From Bacillota bacterium (GTDB lineage Bacteria; Bacillota; Ch66; Ch109): a DNA stretch of 41,226 bases. Position numbers and translations under genes: made by a program. The stretch lies in the NCBI GenBank assembly GCA_013178275.1, contig JABLWZ010000011.1, positions 153,422 to 194,647 of the forward strand, in the 5' to 3' direction. Each line of letters starts with the position of its first letter. The first letter of the stretch is position 1. Below the pieces are notes generated by a model. That model had not been told where the DNA came from. It did not search any database and was given only the letters and a program-made list of their open reading frames with translations. Positions 15,309 through 22,772 of the stretch are shown in pieces.

Positions 15309-16305
15309 CCTGGTCAAGAATGAGGCCATCAAGATGATGAGGAAAAAAAGGCTGTATATCGTTCTGGGGATATTATTGGTGATGATCACCGCGTTCGCTT
15401 ACGGACAGTATCATTCCCTAGATCGGACCAGGGAGCAGCTCGCCAGGAGGGTGGGCGCGGCAGCGGCGGGCGACTGGCGGAGGATCGCCGAGCAGCAGAT
15501 TATCGATATGAAGAACCGGCTGGACAGCCCCTATATGGATCAGCAAAACCGCGCCACCACGCGGGTGCGGATGGAACAGCTCCAGTACTACCTGGATAAC
15601 GACATCAACCCGGTGGACATCACGGGGGCCAGGTTTACTACCAGGTTCATCGAGCAGTCGATATACCTGTTCCTGCCGCTCCTGGTGATACTCCTTTCCG
15701 CCGACCTGGTGTCGGGGGAGCTGTCGGGGGGGACGATAAAACTCCTCCTGGTGAGAGGGGTATCGCGCTGGAGGATACTGCTCGGCAAGTACATCTCTCT
15801 CCTCCTGCTCGAACTCAATGTGCTGTTTTTTGCCCTGCTCTTCTCGGTGCTGGTATCGGGGGTGTTCTTCGGGTATGGAGGATGGGAGGCCCCGGTGGCC
15901 ACCGGGTTTCAGGTGGTGGACGGCAGGCTCATCACCTCCAGTGTGGTGAATGTGCCTCAGTGGCAGTACCTCCTGATGGTGTATGGACTGGCGTACTATG
16001 TGGCGGTGGTCGTGGGGACGGTCTCTTTTATGATTTCGGTCCTGGTAAAGAGCACCGCCGCTTCGATCGGCATAATCCTTTCGACGCTGATCGGCGGCAC
16101 ATTCCTGAGCGGTTTTATGGCAGACTGGAAACTGCCGCGCTACCTGTTTATGTCGAACCTCAGGCTCACGGATTATATCTCCGGCTCGCTGCGCCCGATC
16201 GAGGGGATGAACATGGGATTTTCGCTTACGGTGCTGGCGGTCTGGACGGTCGCGGCTATCGTGGTCAGCTTCTGGTATTTCACCAGGAGGGACATCCTGG
16301 TTTGA
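15295..16305 (+). CDS. ABC-2 type permease subunit
   Basis: A membrane partner of the preceding ATPase, about 336 residues. It has one N-terminal helix (about 18-36), an extracytoplasmic segment of about 95 residues, and five or six further helices after residue 120. SGELSGGTIKLLLVRGVSRW is the typical ABC-2 permease motif. ATG 15295 (or GTG 15292 directly before it) lies inside the 3' end of the ATPase gene, so translation is probably coupled. A lipid, peptide or drug exporter is possible; no specificity is visible. Confidence 0.88.
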   Translation: MRLYSLVKNEAIKMMRKKRLYIVLGILLVMITAFAYGQYHSLDRTREQLARRVGAAAAGDWRRIAEQQIIDMKNRLDSPYMDQQNRATTRVRMEQLQYYLDNDINPVDITGARFTTRFIEQSIYLFLPLLVILLSADLVSGELSGGTIKLLLVRGVSRWRILLGKYISLLLLELNVLFFALLFSVLVSGVFFGYGGWEAPVATGFQVVDGRLITSSVVNVPQWQYLLMVYGLAYYVAVVVGTVSFMISVLVKSTAASIGIILSTLIGGTFLSGFMADWKLPRYLFMSNLRLTDYISGSLRPIEGMNMGFSLTVLAVWTVAAIVVSFWYFTRRDILV

Positions 16306-16319
16306 GTGGGGGAGTAAGG

Positions 16320-17114
16320 TTGTTGAAGAGCAGGGCCTGGTACGGGATAGTCATTATCGCCTGCGCATCACTGGTTTTTTTCCTCTTTGGGTTCGTTCAG
16401 GCCGTCAGGTTCACCTCGGGCGCACAGAGGGATGCGGCCGGACCGGCCCCGCCGGTAATCGCGTCCCCGGCGGCCAAGAACCCGGATGATGTCAATATCC
16501 TGATCATCGGGGACTCGATCGCCAAGGGGACCGGTGATGAACAGTTCAAGGGATTCGGCGGCTACCTGCCGGAGCTGATGAAGAATCAGACCAAAAAGAG
16601 TATCGTGGTCGACAACGCCGGTATCGACGGGCTTAAAACCCCGGACCTGCTCCAACTGGTCAGGAGCGGAAGGCTGGACAGCGCCATGGCAGCCGCGGAT
16701 TATATACTGATATCGATCGGGGGCAACGACCTGCGGGAGATACAGTCGCTGAAGGACATCGCCAAGGAGGCCGCGTACCGGGAAAAGCGGGACGCCTACC
16801 TGGCCGGGCTGAACGAGATAGTCGGAGAGATACGCGCTGATAACCAGGATGCCGTGTTGATATTCATTGGTCTGTACGACCCCTACGCTGGGGAGAACGC
16901 GAATGAAAACGCTGGGATGGTGAGCGGCTGGAACTACGAAACCCAGATCATCGCCGCAAAGGATGGAAAAGCGGTCTTTGTACCCACCTACGACCTGTTC
17001 AGGTTTAACCTGGACCGGTTCATAGCCGGCGACCGGCTGCACCCGAACTCTGCCGGCTACCAGACGGTTTCGTATTTTATCAATAAGGCGGTTGAAAATA
17101 CCCTGAAACACTGA
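16320..17114 (+). CDS. membrane-anchored SGNH/GDSL-type hydrolase
   Basis: A 264-residue esterase or lipase-like hydrolase held outside the membrane by an N-terminal helix (about 8-28). The SGNH blocks are present: GDSIAKG (Ser66 nucleophile), NAGIDG (block II Gly), GGNDL (Asn136) and DRLHPNSAG (Asp238, His241). The substrate may be an acyl group on lipid, wall sugar or lipoprotein. The open frame runs far upstream within the permease gene in another frame. GGGGGAG at 16308-16314 supports TTG 16320 (or TTG 16323) as start, 14 bp after the permease stop. It is probably the last gene of the ABC exporter operon. Confidence 0.85.
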   Translation: MLKSRAWYGIVIIACASLVFFLFGFVQAVRFTSGAQRDAAGPAPPVIASPAAKNPDDVNILIIGDSIAKGTGDEQFKGFGGYLPELMKNQTKKSIVVDNAGIDGLKTPDLLQLVRSGRLDSAMAAADYILISIGGNDLREIQSLKDIAKEAAYREKRDAYLAGLNEIVGEIRADNQDAVLIFIGLYDPYAGENANENAGMVSGWNYETQIIAAKDGKAVFVPTYDLFRFNLDRFIAGDRLHPNSAGYQTVSYFINKAVENTLKH

Positions 17115-17181
17115 CCGCAGAAGCATTACCCGAGCAAAGACCGTAACGGCCGGCTTGAACACCGGTACCGGCCGGCTGAGG

Positions 17182-17200
17182 TCCCGGTTCGGGATTTTTT
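17182..17200 (+). terminator. intrinsic terminator after the SGNH hydrolase
   Basis: TCCCG (17182-17186) pairs with CGGGA (17190-17194), followed by six Ts. A larger GGCCGG-rich inverted repeat lies just upstream (about 17149-17177). Confidence 0.7.
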
Positions 17201-17205
17201 GCGCT

Positions 17206-17235
17206 ATCAGAAAGTATATAAGGGAACTTTCTGAT
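17206..17235. repeat. perfect 10-bp inverted repeat
   Basis: ATCAGAAAGT (17206-17215) is exactly complementary to ACTTTCTGAT (17226-17235), with a 10-nt spacer. It could be an operator or the first stem of the structured leader that follows. Confidence 0.6.
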
Positions 17236-17250
17236 GCAAGCAAGTGCAAC

Positions 17251-17322
17251 TGGGGCTCTCGCCTTCGCCCAGAGGCTTGGCGATAGCCAAGTTTTCTTCG
17301 GGCATCCTTTAAGCCCGGTTTC
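17251..17322 (+). ncRNA. possible structured leader RNA with three consecutive hairpins
   Basis: Three stems follow one another. CTGGG pairs with CCCAG (about 17252-17272). CTTGGC (17278-17283) pairs with GCCAAG (17288-17293), closed by a GATA loop of the GNRA type. CGGGC pairs with GCCCG (about 17298-17318). They lie in a 328-bp gap upstream of the secreted repeat protein. I looked for c-di-GMP-I motifs, which are common before such genes, and did not find them. The class is unknown and the element may just be a folded 5' leader. Confidence 0.35.
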
Positions 17323-17442
17323 AGTAAATATTTAAATTGATGCGCTAAGATGGTTACCGGCGGGAGTAGCTTTTTGACCGCCTGGTTTGTTATTTAAAGT
17401 AGTCTTATAAACTGTTATCATTTGCTAAGGGAGGTATAAAAA

Positions 17443-18543
17443 ATGAAGGGGATCCTAAAAAAGAGGTCGTGGCTGGTGGCGGTAGTGGTGTTGATTTTCG
17501 CTTTTGGCACAGTCTCCGTGATTCAGGCTGCCTCCTACATGAATATTCGGGCGACCCCGGGGGTAAAGATCCTCTATAATGGGAAGGAACTGACCGGGAC
17601 CACCCAACCGTACATCATAAACGACTCTACCTATGTGCCGCTGCGGATGCTGATGGACAACTTCGGAGACAAGTTCATCTACTGGGATTCGGTGGGGTAT
17701 CGGGTACTGATAACCGATAAGACCAGTGCCAGCGCGGAGCAGTTGGCGCAGAAGGATGCCGAGATAGCCAGCCTGAAAAGCCAGATAAACACCCTGAACG
17801 CGAAGGTTAAACAGCTCGAAGAGGATGAGGACGACATCAGCGTGGGTGATATAAAGAGCACGCTCAGCAGTTACCTGAAAGATGCGGGGGATGACTACTT
17901 CAACGATGATGGGATTAAAACGTCCAGCATAAGCGTGAGCGGCACCGCCAGTTCCCTGAATTACGTCATCAAGCTCGATTTTACCAATGCCGATGACTAT
18001 GAAGACCTGTCAGAAGCCAGCGCCAGTGACATAGAAGATTTATTGGACGATGTGAATTCCAAGATCGAAGATAAGATCGACGGAACCGATTTCGAGGGCG
18101 CGGATATCACCGGGAAGCTGTATGACAACGATCGCCCCAGCCTGTATGTCAAGTATGACGGCGACGACTACACTTACAGCTGGGATGACGTGGACGAGAC
18201 CACCGTGAGTGAGTTGGAGGATTCGCTCAGTGAATATGTAGTGGACTTGATGGACACCTATTTCGGTGACGACGGGATATCCTCGAACGTAAGCCTGAGC
18301 GGCAGCACCAGTGCACTGGCGTACACCATAAAGCTCGATTTCACCGGCTCTGATCACTCGAGTTTAAAGGCTCTATCAGCTAACGAGATCAGGAACTTCC
18401 TAAACGCGGTAAAATCTAAAATCAACCATGATATCGACGGAACCAGGTATGAAGGCGCGAAGATCACCGGGAAGCTGTCTGACAACGATCGCTCCAACTA
18501 TAATGTTAAATACAACGGAAGCACCTATACCTTCAGCTGGTGA
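17443..18543 (+). CDS. secreted protein: copper amine oxidase N-like domain, coiled coil, two acidic repeats
   Basis: A 366-residue exported protein with a signal peptide (about 1-30, ending IQAAS). A copper-amine-oxidase N-like domain follows (about 31-92, with INDSTYVPLRMLMDNFGD). A coiled coil spans about 97-126 (AQKDAEIASLKSQINTLNAK). Two tandem repeats of about 115 residues (about 128-246 and 250-366) then run to the end. Both repeats share YxKxD/YxGDDGI, a VSGTxSxLxYxIKLDFT strand, an IDGTxxEGAxITGKLxDNDR strand and a terminal YTYSW/YTFSW. The protein is strongly acidic. It is probably wall- or matrix-associated, with the function of the repeats unknown. A clean GGGAGG site lies upstream of the ATG. 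Confidence 0.82.
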   Translation: MKGILKKRSWLVAVVVLIFAFGTVSVIQAASYMNIRATPGVKILYNGKELTGTTQPYIINDSTYVPLRMLMDNFGDKFIYWDSVGYRVLITDKTSASAEQLAQKDAEIASLKSQINTLNAKVKQLEEDEDDISVGDIKSTLSSYLKDAGDDYFNDDGIKTSSISVSGTASSLNYVIKLDFTNADDYEDLSEASASDIEDLLDDVNSKIEDKIDGTDFEGADITGKLYDNDRPSLYVKYDGDDYTYSWDDVDETTVSELEDSLSEYVVDLMDTYFGDDGISSNVSLSGSTSALAYTIKLDFTGSDHSSLKALSANEIRNFLNAVKSKINHDIDGTRYEGAKITGKLSDNDRSNYNVKYNGSTYTFSW

Positions 18544-18582
18544 TTAAACCGGGTTGAGGGTCGGTAATACTTAAGATCATGT

Positions 18583-18621
18583 GGGTCGGGAGCTGCCAGA
18601 GTTCCCGGCCCATATTGTTTA
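18583..18621 (+). terminator. terminator-like hairpin after the repeat protein
   Basis: GGGTCGGGA (18583-18591) pairs with TCCCGGCCC (18603-18611), 9 bp with one wobble, followed by a moderately T-rich stretch. The rest of the gap to 18797 is AT-rich, with nothing recognisable. Confidence 0.65.
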
Positions 18622-18797
18622 AAAGGTTATAATATTATTTTTGCATAATAAGAAGAAGGATTATTTAAAACTATAGAGAATACAGTTAAGAATCAATAAA
18701 AAGCATCGACCCCAGAATTGTTTTGTTTGCTATGACCCTGACCGGTTCAGTTATTTATTCCTCAAATAATGAAAAGGTCTATGATTAGGAGCGAGAT

Positions 18798-19898
18798 ATG
18801 CAGCGAACATCAATCAGTTCTGTAACCCCTGGCATGATCAACGCCCGGAATATTTTTAACGCTCAAGGGAAGATCCTGCTGGCGAAAGGGATCGTTCTCA
18901 ATGATTTTTATATAAACCGCTTAAAGGGTATGGGGATAGAGTCTATCTTCGTTCTCGACGGGATTACGGATGACCTGGCCATCCCCGAGGTGATAAGTGA
19001 AGAAACCAGGGTCAAGACGGTTAGAGGGGTAAAAGAGGTCTTCAACAATATCGCCACGGACCGGAGCGTTGATTCGAAGGCCATCAGCGGATTGGTCGGT
19101 TCCCTGGTCGATGAGATCCTGACCAACTCGGGCACCCTGATCCAGATTTCTGAGATAAGGGCGTTCGACGACTACACGTTTTATCACTCCGTCAACGTCT
19201 GTGTCCTGTCCCTGCTGATAGGGGTTTCTTTTTCTTTTAACGAACTGCAGCTGAGAGACCTCGGGATAGGGGCGATACTTCACGACCTGGGGAAGATAAA
19301 GGTGCCCAAGAGCATCTTGGAAAAGCCGGACAAACTGACCCCGGAGGAGTTCGAGGAGATAAAGAAGCACAGTTTTTACGGGTTTGAGATACTGAAAAAA
19401 TACTTCGAGTTTTCTCTGCTGTCCGCCCATGTGGCCTTCCAGCACCACGAACGTTATAACGGCAGCGGTTACCCCCGGGGCCTGCAGGGGAATGAAATAA
19501 ATCAGTTTTCCCGTATCGTGGCGGTCGCCGACGTGTACGACGCTTTGCTGGCGGACCGGGTATACCGTAAGGCATTCAAACCTGCCGAGGCTATCAAAGA
19601 AATCATCAACGGGATCGGCAAAGAATACGACCCAGAGGTGGTGAAAAAGCTGCTGGAAAATGTGGCTGTATACCCGGTAGGCAGCCTGGTTGAATTGAAC
19701 ACCGGCGAGATAGGGGTGGTCATCGATGTGAAGAAGAGGGCTCGGCACCATCCGATCGTGCTGATCCTCACCGATGACAAGTACAACAGTGTTTTTGAAA
19801 GGAAAGAGATTGACCTGAGCAAGCGGGAAGACGTTCTCATAAACAGGATAATCGAAGACCAGAATATGTACACCTATCTGCGTAAGATGATAAGTTAG
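18798..19898 (+). CDS. HD-GYP domain protein, probable cyclic-di-GMP phosphodiesterase
   Basis: A 366-residue soluble protein. The N-terminal part (about 1-110) resembles the small domain found before HD-GYP domains in Bacillota. The HD-GYP domain (about 115-300) has HD in HDLGKIKVP (162-163), HHE (216-218) in HHERYNGSGYP, the GYP triad (224-226) and VADVYDAL. All metal-binding and signature residues look intact, so hydrolysis of c-di-GMP to pGpG/GMP is expected. A basic C-terminal segment (about 295-366) follows. AGGAG lies 6 bp upstream of the ATG. It is a single-gene unit closed by the terminator at 19941. Confidence 0.92.
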   Translation: MQRTSISSVTPGMINARNIFNAQGKILLAKGIVLNDFYINRLKGMGIESIFVLDGITDDLAIPEVISEETRVKTVRGVKEVFNNIATDRSVDSKAISGLVGSLVDEILTNSGTLIQISEIRAFDDYTFYHSVNVCVLSLLIGVSFSFNELQLRDLGIGAILHDLGKIKVPKSILEKPDKLTPEEFEEIKKHSFYGFEILKKYFEFSLLSAHVAFQHHERYNGSGYPRGLQGNEINQFSRIVAVADVYDALLADRVYRKAFKPAEAIKEIINGIGKEYDPEVVKKLLENVAVYPVGSLVELNTGEIGVVIDVKKRARHHPIVLILTDDKYNSVFERKEIDLSKREDVLINRIIEDQNMYTYLRKMIS

Positions 19899-19940
19899 GT
19901 TCAGACACCCAGCGGATTAGGCCGGTGTGCTGAAGCGAAC

Positions 19941-19973
19941 GGGCCCGGTAAATTGTCCCTTTTTACCGGGCCC
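19941..19973. terminator. bidirectional terminator between convergent genes
   Basis: A perfect 12-bp stem, GGGCCCGGTAAA (19941-19952) with TTTACCGGGCCC (19962-19973), sits between the HD-GYP gene and the small minus-strand gene. It can serve both directions. Confidence 0.8.
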
Positions 19974-19995
19974 TCTTGATTGGATTTCATCGGGA

Positions 19996-20172
19996 CTATA
20001 GTGCAAACACTATCACGCCTATCAGAAACAGGACAAACCCGATTATCCGGGCCACCGGGCCGAAGACGGGCGACCCTACGAGGAAGACCCCTATTCCCGC
20101 CAGGAATAATCCCACCAGCATACCGAACCGGTTAAACGGGAAAGCCTGAACCTTAGCGTCGGCGTCAGCCAT
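19996..20172 (-). CDS. small membrane protein, 58 residues
   Basis: On the minus strand, GGAGGAAGCGGT directly precedes an ATG (20172) and a 58-codon frame. The protein has a short polar start (MADADAKVQAFPFNRFG) and two tightly spaced hydrophobic helices (about 17-33 and 40-57) with little else. It resembles the many small two-helix membrane proteins of unknown function in Bacillota. It converges on the HD-GYP gene and is divergent from the zincin gene. Good translation signals support it. Confidence 0.7.
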   Translation of the reverse strand: MADADAKVQAFPFNRFGMLVGLFLAGIGVFLVGSPVFGPVARIIGFVLFLIGVIVFAL

Positions 20173-20273
20173 ACCGCTTCCTCCTTTTGGGGGCTGGAAT
20201 TATCTGTGGATATGCCACCACTACATAATATTCCATTTAGTGACTTTTGCTACCGGCAAAGGAAGATAATAAC

Positions 20274-20315
20274 CTTTTTGGATATAAAGGGCCCGGTTCC
20301 CTTTAATACAAAAAG
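20274..20315. repeat. long imperfect hairpin upstream of the zincin gene
   Basis: CTTTTTG..ATATAAAGGG (20274-20291) folds on CCCTTTAATACAAAAAG (20299-20315), with one bulge, one mismatch and a CCCGGTT loop. No U tract follows on the plus strand. It could be a leader hairpin, a minus-strand element or a remnant of a small mobile element. Confidence 0.4.
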
Positions 20316-20409
20316 AGGGGAATTGGATCAGGGAATAGAAGTTGTATCCAGGGGTTTCTCTTCCATGGTTAACTTTTTGTTCAGCTGATTGATACGAGGT
20401 GGTGATAAA

Positions 20410-20772
20410 ATGGCTCGGGTTTCCTTTGAACGGTTCGCGGAGATGCTCGACCAGGCTGTCAACCGCATACCTCCCCATTTTCTTCGGGACCTGACCGGCG
20501 GCTTCAACGTACAGAACGGGAAGAAAAGGGATGGGGGTTACTACATCATGGGTGAGTATGTCTACGGCGATTACCTGGGCTGTTTTATCGTTTTTTACTA
20601 TGGCTCCTTCGTGGAACTGCTGCGCAATGAGCCGGTGGAGGTCTGGGAAACGGAGATTATGGATACGGTCCTGCACGAGCTGCAGCATCACCTGGAGGAT
20701 AGGGCGGGCCGGGACGATCTGGCCCGCAAAGAGCTGGAGGAACTGGCCGAGGCCCTGCGTCAGGGGCGATGA
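20410..20772 (+). CDS. zincin-like metallopeptidase-family protein (minimal HExxH protein)
   Basis: A 120-residue protein with a zinc-protease motif HELQH (89-93) near the C-terminus, followed by HLED. This matches the short 'possible zinc metallopeptidase' family found widely in bacteria, whose substrate is unknown. There is no signal peptide. ATG 20410 is chosen for the GAGGTGGTG site 5-6 bp upstream; the open frame could start at TTG 20389 but lacks a site. Catalytic activity is not proven for this family. Confidence 0.75.
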   Translation: MARVSFERFAEMLDQAVNRIPPHFLRDLTGGFNVQNGKKRDGGYYIMGEYVYGDYLGCFIVFYYGSFVELLRNEPVEVWETEIMDTVLHELQHHLEDRAGRDDLARKELEELAEALRQGR

Positions 20773-20844
20773 TGTTTGGTGGCGGGAGAAAAATTAAAAT
20801 ATAGATGGATTCCCAAATCTTTTTATTAAGAGAATGGTCTGACT

Positions 20845-21822
20845 ATGGCTAAGGATTCAAGAGAACTTTACGCCAGGAGAAGAAAAAGAAGAATAGACAG
20901 AAGAAAGAGACGGTTTCGGCTCAGACTCATAAGATCGCTATTAGTCATAATAGCTGTTTTTTGTTTGGGCCGGTGGCTGTATGGCGCTTTTCTCCCGCCA
21001 AACATGGCTGCCCGGTTTGACGAGCCGGGTGAACCGCCGGTCCTGTCCTTGAAGGCCGATGCCAGGGACAACTCAAGGGCCATGGACGAGCTGAAAAGGG
21101 ACCTGGAAGGTTATATTAAAAACTATAAAGGGAAGTACGGTATCTATTATTATAATATCGCCACCCGGGAAGGGTTTGGGATCAACGATACCGATGAATA
21201 CACCGCCGCCAGCACCATCAAGGTTCCCCTGAACCTGTATCTATACAATAGAATAAGTTCGGGGGCTGTTGACCCGCAGGAAACCCTGACCTATTCGAGA
21301 GAAGACTATGAAGGCGGCACTGGTGATATCCGGTACGAGAAGTTCGGCAAAACCTATGCCATAGCAGATCTTTCCAAACTCTCCATCGAGGAAAGTGACA
21401 ATGTAGCCGCAAACATGCTGATAAGGCGCCTGGGCGCTGATAACCTCAGACAGTACATGCGTCAGGTCGGCGGGGTGGTCGTTCGGGACGGGGAGAATGT
21501 ATCGTGCCCCAGCGACATGGGACTCTACCTGAGGCTGATCTATGAGTTCGACCTGAAAGAGGGCGAACTGGGGAAAAGGCTGATGAACAGTTTTTTAAAC
21601 ACGGAGTTTAACGACGAACTGCCCGCGCTGCTGCCCAAGAACGTTAAGGTGGCGCATAAGATAGGAAACCAGGTGGGGGTGGTGAACGATGTGGGGATAG
21701 TCTTTACCAGCAGCCCCTACATCCTTGCCGTCATGTCCAAGGACGTCAGCGAGGACGAGGCCAGGACCGTGATAGCCACGATCTCCAAGATGGTTTACGA
21801 CTGTGTGAGCGCACTGGAATAA
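20845..21822 (+). CDS. membrane-anchored serine hydrolase of the class A beta-lactamase fold
   Basis: A 325-residue protein. A very basic N-terminus (about 8-30) precedes one membrane helix (about 30-48), placing the catalytic domain outside. The three fold signatures are visible: STIK (Ser123, Lys126; SxxK), SDN (184-186) and HKIG (271-274, in place of KTG). No convincing class A ExxLN general-base motif was seen, so a true beta-lactamase is not certain. Wall-peptide hydrolase or penicillin-binding roles are alternatives. The ribosome binding site is weak. It ends in the terminator at 21847. Confidence 0.82.
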   Translation: MAKDSRELYARRRKRRIDRRKRRFRLRLIRSLLVIIAVFCLGRWLYGAFLPPNMAARFDEPGEPPVLSLKADARDNSRAMDELKRDLEGYIKNYKGKYGIYYYNIATREGFGINDTDEYTAASTIKVPLNLYLYNRISSGAVDPQETLTYSREDYEGGTGDIRYEKFGKTYAIADLSKLSIEESDNVAANMLIRRLGADNLRQYMRQVGGVVVRDGENVSCPSDMGLYLRLIYEFDLKEGELGKRLMNSFLNTEFNDELPALLPKNVKVAHKIGNQVGVVNDVGIVFTSSPYILAVMSKDVSEDEARTVIATISKMVYDCVSALE

Positions 21823-21846
21823 AACTGAGTCCACCGTAACATTGAT

Positions 21847-21877
21847 AAATCCCCTAAGCAAAGGTTTAGGGGATTTT
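21847..21877 (+). terminator. intrinsic terminator after the serine hydrolase
   Basis: AAATCCCCTAA (21847-21857) pairs with TTAGGGGATTT (21866-21876), 11 bp, followed by TC. Confidence 0.82.
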
Positions 21878-22279
21878 CTTACGAATATTGATTTTTACGC
21901 AGCACCACCTTCTGGAGGGTTTTTCAGGGTCTTGAGGAGAGTGGGCAAAAGCCGATTTGAAGCCCTGGTTCCTCTTTGGGTCTGGGTCCCTGTGTTCTGG
22001 CAGTCCACAGCCGGTTTCCCCGGAAAAAGTTCACAGTCTGTTGTGGGGCGGCACCATATCGGCGGTGTCGCTTTATGCTAGAATTTGTCGAAATACATAA
22101 GCTTATACGTGGTATATTATTCCTTGCTGGCTAAAAATAATGAGATATTATTTTTTATTGCATTTAATCCAAAAAACTGACTCGGATACAGGTTTTTAAT
22201 AAAACGAATAATAATGATAGTCCTATGATCTGGCTGTATCAAGACCCCCTTAAATATATTCGCGAAAGGAGTTTTTTCA
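21878..22279. other. gene-free region upstream of the spore-protein gene
   Basis: About 400 bp with no convincing gene; a 79-codon frame there has no ribosome binding site or recognisable sequence. It contains an exact Spo0A-box match (22084-22093) and AT-rich DNA before the spore-protein gene. A possible sigma-G-like pair is GGATA (about 22185) and AATAATA (about 22208) with an 18-bp spacer, but neither element is a full match. Confidence 0.4.
22084..22093 (+). promoter_or_regulatory. possible Spo0A box
   Basis: TTTGTCGAAA matches the published 0A-box consensus TTTGTCRAAA exactly. It is about 190 bp upstream of the spore-protein gene, whose family is usually read by sigma-G rather than Spo0A. 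One such match by chance in 41 kb is not unlikely. Confidence 0.3.
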
Positions 22280-22570
22280 ATGGCCAGAAACAGCAACAGC
22301 TATGTCAACCCCACGGCAACCGGCGCGCTCCAGAAGTTCAAGTTCGAGGTGGCCAATGAAATCGGTCTGGGCCCGGCCTACCAGCAGGGAGACCTGGGCA
22401 ACCTCACCTCCCGTCAGAACGGGGCGGTGGGTGGATACATGACCAAGAAGATGGTCGAACTCGCCCAGTCCACCATGGCCCAGAACGCCGGGGTGACGAC
22501 CTCGCTGGCCGCTTCCGCGGGGGGAGACCATCGGGCGGGGGCTACCCTGAAGTCTGGTGGAGGAAGGTAA
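22280..22570 (+). CDS. alpha/beta-type small acid-soluble spore protein
   Basis: A DNA-binding protein that saturates and protects spore DNA and is degraded at germination. The 96-residue protein carries both family signatures: KFKFEVANEIGL (about 19-30) and GNLTSRQNGAVGGYMTKKMV (about 41-60). Most family members have 60-75 residues; the extra length is a Gly/Ala-rich tail (SLAASAGGDHRAGATLKSGG). AAAGGAG lies upstream of the ATG. An insertion sequence begins 29 bp after the stop, which may have displaced the native terminator. The gene is the best evidence that the organism forms endospores. Confidence 0.93.
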   Translation: MARNSNSYVNPTATGALQKFKFEVANEIGLGPAYQQGDLGNLTSRQNGAVGGYMTKKMVELAQSTMAQNAGVTTSLAASAGGDHRAGATLKSGGGR

Positions 22571-22600
22571 CGGATTCGAAATCCTGGATTATATATTAAA

Positions 22601-22653
22601 AAAGGGCGTGTCGCAAAACGATTATTTAAAAACGTTGGGCGGCACGCTCTTTT
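22601..22653. terminator. hairpin at the left end of the insertion sequence
   Basis: A 14-bp stem with two wobbles pairs 22601-22614 with 22639-22652 around a 24-nt loop, ending in TTTT. It may stop transcripts of the spore-protein gene from running into the element. Confidence 0.6.
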
Positions 22654-22772
22654 CTGTCGGGAAGAGGCAAAAACCAACTCAAACATAGGTATCTATTACC
22701 CTTCACGCACTGTTTTGGGCACACTAAACCAAGGGAAGGCATCTTCCCAGTGAATAACTTTTCAGTTTTTAA

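Noticed and set aside
15882..16319. Extended frame upstream of the SGNH hydrolase
   Set aside because: It is an out-of-frame reading of the ABC permease gene; the true start is TTG 16320/16323 with GGGGGAG before it.
17228..17340. c-di-GMP-I (GEMM) riboswitch before the secreted repeat protein
   Set aside because: The signature GGCAAACC and GCAAAGCC segments are absent; only a generic structured leader can be supported.
20845..21822. Antibiotic-resistance class A beta-lactamase
   Set aside because: SxxK, SDN and KIG are present, but no convincing ExxLN motif was seen and the domain is membrane-anchored; serine hydrolase is the safer call.
21842..22081. 79-codon frame downstream of the serine hydrolase
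   Set aside because: It starts within the terminator, has no ribosome binding site and shows no recognisable sequence.
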